DNA from: an uncultured Prevotellaceae bacterium
GTDB lineage: Bacteria; Bacteroidota; Bacteroidia; Bacteroidales; Bacteroidaceae
Direction: 5' to 3'
DNA length: 47,183 nucleotides
Assembly: GCA_902767045.1 (NCBI GenBank)
Contig: CACXFT010000054.1
Coordinates: 1 to 47,183, forward strand
The number at the start of each line of letters is the position of its first letter. The first letter of the stretch is position 1. The position numbers and the translations under genes are program-made. Of this stretch, positions 44,236 through 47,183 are shown piece after piece. The notes under the pieces were generated by a model. That model worked only from the letters and a program-made list of their open reading frames with translations, did no database searches and was not told the origin of the DNA.

Positions 44236-45153
44236 ATGAAAGTATTAGTAGCAACCGAGAAACCTTTCGCAGCAGCTGCTGTGGAGGGTATTCGCAAGGA
44301 AATTGAAGCAGCTGGTAACCAGCTCGCCTTGCTTGAGAAATATACCGACAAAGCACAGTTGCTGACAGCTGTGGCTGATGCCGATGCCATGATTATTCGT
44401 TCTGATAAAGTGGATGCCGAAGTACTTGAAGCAGCAAAGCAGCTGAAAATAGTGGTTCGCGCCGGGGCTGGTTATGATAATATAGACCTTGCAGCTGCCA
44501 CTGCTCATAACGTGGTGGCTGAAAACACTCCCGGGCAGAATGCCAATGCTGTTGCCGAACTGGTGTTTGGCTTGCTTGTGATGGCTGTTCGCGGATTCTA
44601 TAATGGAAAAGCAGGTTCAGAACTCCTTGGCAAGAAACTTGGCATTCTGGCCTTCGGAAACGTGGGACGTAACGTGGCACGCATTGCCAAAGGCTTTGGC
44701 ATGGATATATATGCTTATGATGCCTTCTGCCCTGCAAGTGTTATAGAAGAGGCCGGCGTGCATGCTGTAGAAAATCAGGAGACTCTCTTTGAAACTTGTG
44801 ATGTGGTTTCGCTGCACATTCCTGCAACTCCCGAAACCAAGCAAAGTATCAACTACAACTTGGTGGGGAAGATGAAAAAAGGCGGCATACTGGTCAACAC
44901 CGCTCGTAAAGAAGTGATTAACGAACCCGAACTGCTGAAACTCATGGCTGAGCGCACCGACCTGAAGTTTGTTACTGATATCATGCCCGATGCCAACGAT
45001 GAGTTTAGCAAGTTTGAAGGTCGCTACTTCTCAACACCAAAGAAAATGGGCGCCCAGACAGCCGAAGCCAACATCAATGCAGGCATTGCCGCTGCTCGTC
45101 AGATCAACGCTTTCTTCAAAGATGGCGATACTCGCTTCCAGGTGAATAAGTAA
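44236..45153 (+). CDS. serA: D-3-phosphoglycerate dehydrogenase (short form, atypical active site)
   Basis: Oxidises 3-phosphoglycerate, the first step of serine synthesis. The NAD-binding Rossmann motif is ILAFGNVGRNVARIAKGFGM with the acceptor Asp in YAYD. The VRAGAGYDNID substrate loop and NTARKE (catalytic Arg) are present. It has no ACT or ASB regulatory domain (305 aa). The usual catalytic His (TPH) is Lys269 in STPKKMGAQT, and the Glu of DVFxxEP is replaced in DIMPDAND. Similar His-to-Lys forms are known in Entamoeba and Bacteroides-type PGDH (recalled). Context with serC makes the assignment firm. Confidence 0.93.
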   Translation: MKVLVATEKPFAAAAVEGIRKEIEAAGNQLALLEKYTDKAQLLTAVADADAMIIRSDKVDAEVLEAAKQLKIVVRAGAGYDNIDLAAATAHNVVAENTPGQNANAVAELVFGLLVMAVRGFYNGKAGSELLGKKLGILAFGNVGRNVARIAKGFGMDIYAYDAFCPASVIEEAGVHAVENQETLFETCDVVSLHIPATPETKQSINYNLVGKMKKGGILVNTARKEVINEPELLKLMAERTDLKFVTDIMPDANDEFSKFEGRYFSTPKKMGAQTAEANINAGIAAARQINAFFKDGDTRFQVNK

Positions 45154-45183
45154 AATTGAAATCATATATATATAATAAGGTGT

Positions 45184-46431
45184 ATGGCAACCATTAAGCC
45201 TTTTAAAGGGTTACGACCCCCTCGGGAGCTGGTAGAACAGGTTGAATGCCGGCCTTACGATGTGCTCGACAGTGAAGAGGCGCGTGCCGAAGCTGGTGAC
45301 AACGAGAAAAGCCTCTACCATATCATTAAACCGGAAATAGATTTTCCCGTAGGAACAAGCGAATACGACCCGCGCGTTTATGAGAAAGCTGCTGAAAACT
45401 TCCAGAAGTTTCAGGATAAGGGATGGCTTGTGCAAGATCAACAAGACTTGTACTATATTTATGCTCAAACCATGAACGGTAAAACGCAGTATGGACTGGT
45501 CATTTGTGCTTATGTTGATGATTACATGAACGGAGTTATCAAAAAGCATGAGCTCACGCGGCGCGACAAGGAAGAAGATCGTATGAAGCATGTGCGAGTG
45601 AACAATGCTAACATTGAACCCGTCTTCTTTGCTTATCCCGATAACTCTGTGCTTGATGCCCTCATCATGCGTTATGCAGCAACGGAACCCGAATATGATT
45701 TCATTGCACCCATAGACGGATTTCGTCATCAATTCTGGATTGTAGCCGATGCTGGTGACATTGCTACCATCACGGAAGAGTTCAGAAAGATGCCATCGCT
45801 GTATATCGCCGACGGGCACCACCGTTCGGCAGCTGCTGCCTTAGTGGGAGCCGAGAAACAGCAACAGAACCCGAATCATCGGGGGGATGAAGAATATAAC
45901 TATTTCATGGCGGTTGCTTTCCAAGCTTCTCAACTGACCATCCTCGACTATAACCGGGTGGTCAAGGATTTGAACGGACTCTCTTCGGAACAGTTCCTTG
46001 AAGCTTTGACTAAGAATTTCAAGGTTGAAAAAAAAGGAAACGAAATCTACAAACCGGCACAACTGCATGAGTTCTCACTCTATCTCGATGGGGAATGGTA
46101 TAGTCTGGTCGCTAAGGAAGGTACTTACAATAATTCCGACCCCATAGGTGTGCTTGACGTGGACATCTCCAGCCGACTCATCCTCAACGAGATTCTGCAA
46201 ATTGGTGACTTGCGCTCAAGCAAACGCATCGACTTCGTTGGTGGTTTGCGTGGACTTGGTGAATTGAAACGTAGAGTAGACACTGGGGAAATGCGCATGG
46301 CACTGGCACTATATCCCGTGAGCATGCAGCAGATTATGGATATAGCAGATTCTGGAAAGATTATGCCGCCCAAGGCTACTTGGTTTGAACCAAAGCTGCG
46401 TAGCGGACTTGTTATTCATAAGCTCTCATGA
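45184..46431 (+). CDS. DUF1015 family protein of the serine cluster
   Basis: A 415-aa cytosolic protein of the DUF1015 family. It begins with IKPFKGLRPP and the conserved PYDVLDSEEARAEA. Other conserved stretches are KKHELTRRDKEEDR, SLYIADGHHRSAAA (two adjacent His) and DFVGGLRGLGEL. The His/Asp/Arg-rich motifs look catalytic, but no reaction is established that I know. The conserved position after serC-serA and the absence of serB nearby make a role in serine or phosphoserine metabolism plausible; this is inference. Its stop overlaps the YigZ start (ATGA). Confidence 0.88.
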   Translation: MATIKPFKGLRPPRELVEQVECRPYDVLDSEEARAEAGDNEKSLYHIIKPEIDFPVGTSEYDPRVYEKAAENFQKFQDKGWLVQDQQDLYYIYAQTMNGKTQYGLVICAYVDDYMNGVIKKHELTRRDKEEDRMKHVRVNNANIEPVFFAYPDNSVLDALIMRYAATEPEYDFIAPIDGFRHQFWIVADAGDIATITEEFRKMPSLYIADGHHRSAAAALVGAEKQQQNPNHRGDEEYNYFMAVAFQASQLTILDYNRVVKDLNGLSSEQFLEALTKNFKVEKKGNEIYKPAQLHEFSLYLDGEWYSLVAKEGTYNNSDPIGVLDVDISSRLILNEILQIGDLRSSKRIDFVGGLRGLGELKRRVDTGEMRMALALYPVSMQQIMDIADSGKIMPPKATWFEPKLRSGLVIHKLS

Positions 46432-47012
46432 CCGACGAATTTAAAACCATAACAGCAACAAGCGAAGGATTTTACTCTGAAAAACGGAGCAAGTTCTTCG
46501 CTTTTGCTCATCATGTGGAAACGGCAGAACAGGCTAAGGATATTGTGGCCTCCTACCGGAAGAAATTCTATGATGCCCGGCATGTGTGCTTTGCCTATAT
46601 GCTTGGACCTGAGCGAACTGAGTTTAGAGCCAACGACGATGGCGAACCTTCAAGTACAGCGGGAAAACCTATACTCGGACAAATTAACACAAATGAATTG
46701 ACCGACATTCTTGTTGTGGTGGTGCGCTATTACGGGGGTGTCAATCTTGGTACAAGCGGACTCATCTGTGCTTACCGTGAAGCTGCTGCAGATGCCATCG
46801 CGCATGCTGTGATTGAAACTCGTCAAGTGGAAGAAGTGGTCTGCTACAATTTTGCTTATCCGCTTATGAATGATGTGATGCGCATTGTGAAGGAAATGCA
46901 ACCACGGGTGATTGACCAAACCTTCGATAACACTTGTTCCATCAAGTTAGCTATTCGCAAAAGTGAAGTCGAACAGATCAGAAACAGGTTGGCAAAACTC
47001 TCATTTGATTGA
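46428..47012 (+). CDS. YigZ/IMPACT family protein (UPF0029)
   Basis: A 194-aa member of the IMPACT/YigZ family. The N-terminal domain has the diagnostic SEGFYSEKRSKFFAFA, DARHVCFAYML, DDGEPSSTAGKPIL and VVVVRYYGGVNLGTSGLI. A shorter C-terminal EF-G V-like domain follows. Eukaryotic IMPACT regulates Gcn2; the bacterial role is unclear, with suggestions of ribosome or nucleic-acid binding. It is translationally coupled to DUF1015 (ATGA) and ends the serine operon. Confidence 0.93.
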   Translation: MTDEFKTITATSEGFYSEKRSKFFAFAHHVETAEQAKDIVASYRKKFYDARHVCFAYMLGPERTEFRANDDGEPSSTAGKPILGQINTNELTDILVVVVRYYGGVNLGTSGLICAYREAAADAIAHAVIETRQVEEVVCYNFAYPLMNDVMRIVKEMQPRVIDQTFDNTCSIKLAIRKSEVEQIRNRLAKLSFD

Positions 47013-47050
47013 TTATTTTTATATTGCTCTTATATTTTTCAAAGAATTTC

Positions 47051-47081
47051 TTGGTGGTATCAAAAATTATTCTTAACTTTG
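47051..47081 (+). promoter_or_regulatory. Promoter of tRNA-Ser
   Basis: TTG (47051-47053), 20 bp, TAACTTTG (47074-47081); the tRNA begins 17 bases later. Confidence 0.6.
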
Positions 47082-47097
47082 CAACCGCTTTTGAAAA

Positions 47098-47183
47098 GGA
47101 AGGTTGGCAGAGTGATCGATCGCGCTGGACTCGAAATCCGGTATACCCTTTTCGGGTATCGGGGGTTTGAATCCCTCACCTTC
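47098..47183 (+). tRNA. tRNA-Ser, anticodon CGA (3' end cut by window)
   Basis: The acceptor 5' strand GGAAGGT matches the 3' ACCTTC that runs off the window end. The anticodon stem CTGGA/TCCGG encloses the loop CTCGAAA with anticodon CGA at 47132-47134. A long variable arm (ATACCC...GGGTAT) marks a class II tRNA, and the T loop TTTGAAT is present. The last acceptor base(s) and discriminator are outside the window. Confidence 0.93.

Overview
The window looks like chromosomal DNA of a Bacteroidales bacterium, most likely a Prevotella-type organism. The base composition is roughly balanced. Start codons lack Shine-Dalgarno sequences. Many genes are preceded by the Bacteroidetes promoter (a TTTG-like -33 element about 19-20 bp upstream of TAnnTTTG). 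Several exported proteins end in type IX secretion (T9SS) style sorting domains. Family variants are also Bacteroidetes-like: a long NusB, DUF5606, a mitochondrial-type aconitase and a short PGDH. Almost all of the window is core housekeeping genome; the only mobile-element trace is a truncated tyrosine recombinase at the left edge.

Layout. 1-700: integrase remnant and non-coding DNA. 700-7.2 kb (+): MurU-like nucleotidyltransferase, guaA, a 22-bp tandem repeat ending in a hairpin, nrdD-nrdG (anaerobic dNTP synthesis), a LuxR-type regulator with a degenerate receiver, and yraN. 7.2-8.9 kb (-): rplY-pth-S4-domain protein (translation and ribosome quality). 9-13.5 kb (+): nusB, yajC, ybbR-like, coaE, DUF5606, aroB. 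13.6-18.2 kb: secreted GH43, convergent T9SS endonuclease I, then aroC and a SlyD with a repeated Cys/His tail (-). 18.5-23.8 kb (+): small exported protein, S8 protease with T9SS-like tail, M48 lipoprotein protease, NfeD, SPFH protein. 23.9-25.1 kb (-): GH53 galactanase. 25.2-31.5 kb (+): rmuC, then acn-icd-gltA, the oxidative TCA branch that makes 2-oxoglutarate for glutamate. 31.7-35.9 kb: tcdA (-), then a metal/cobalamin-type binding lipoprotein and FecCD permease without an ATPase gene, an esterase-like hydrolase and a small membrane protein. 35.9-37.6 kb (-): membrane-anchored GH25 lysozyme with MORN-like motifs. 37.8-43 kb (+): gyrA and two TPR exported proteins. 43.1-47 kb (+): serC-serA-DUF1015-YigZ (serine synthesis), then a tRNA-Ser(CGA) cut by the window end.

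I do not see a defence island, CRISPR array, prophage or polysaccharide utilisation locus. The points most worth a second look are in the details. An E. coli-type isocitrate dehydrogenase carries NAD-type coenzyme residues. The PGDH lacks the usual catalytic His/Glu and is linked to DUF1015. Two leaders and several gene ends carry unusual inverted-repeat structures. A dispersed intergenic-style repeat seems to have been absorbed in frame into aconitase. Some genes appear leaderless, and an ABC importer lacks its ATPase. Functions are assigned by reading motifs by eye; no database search was possible.
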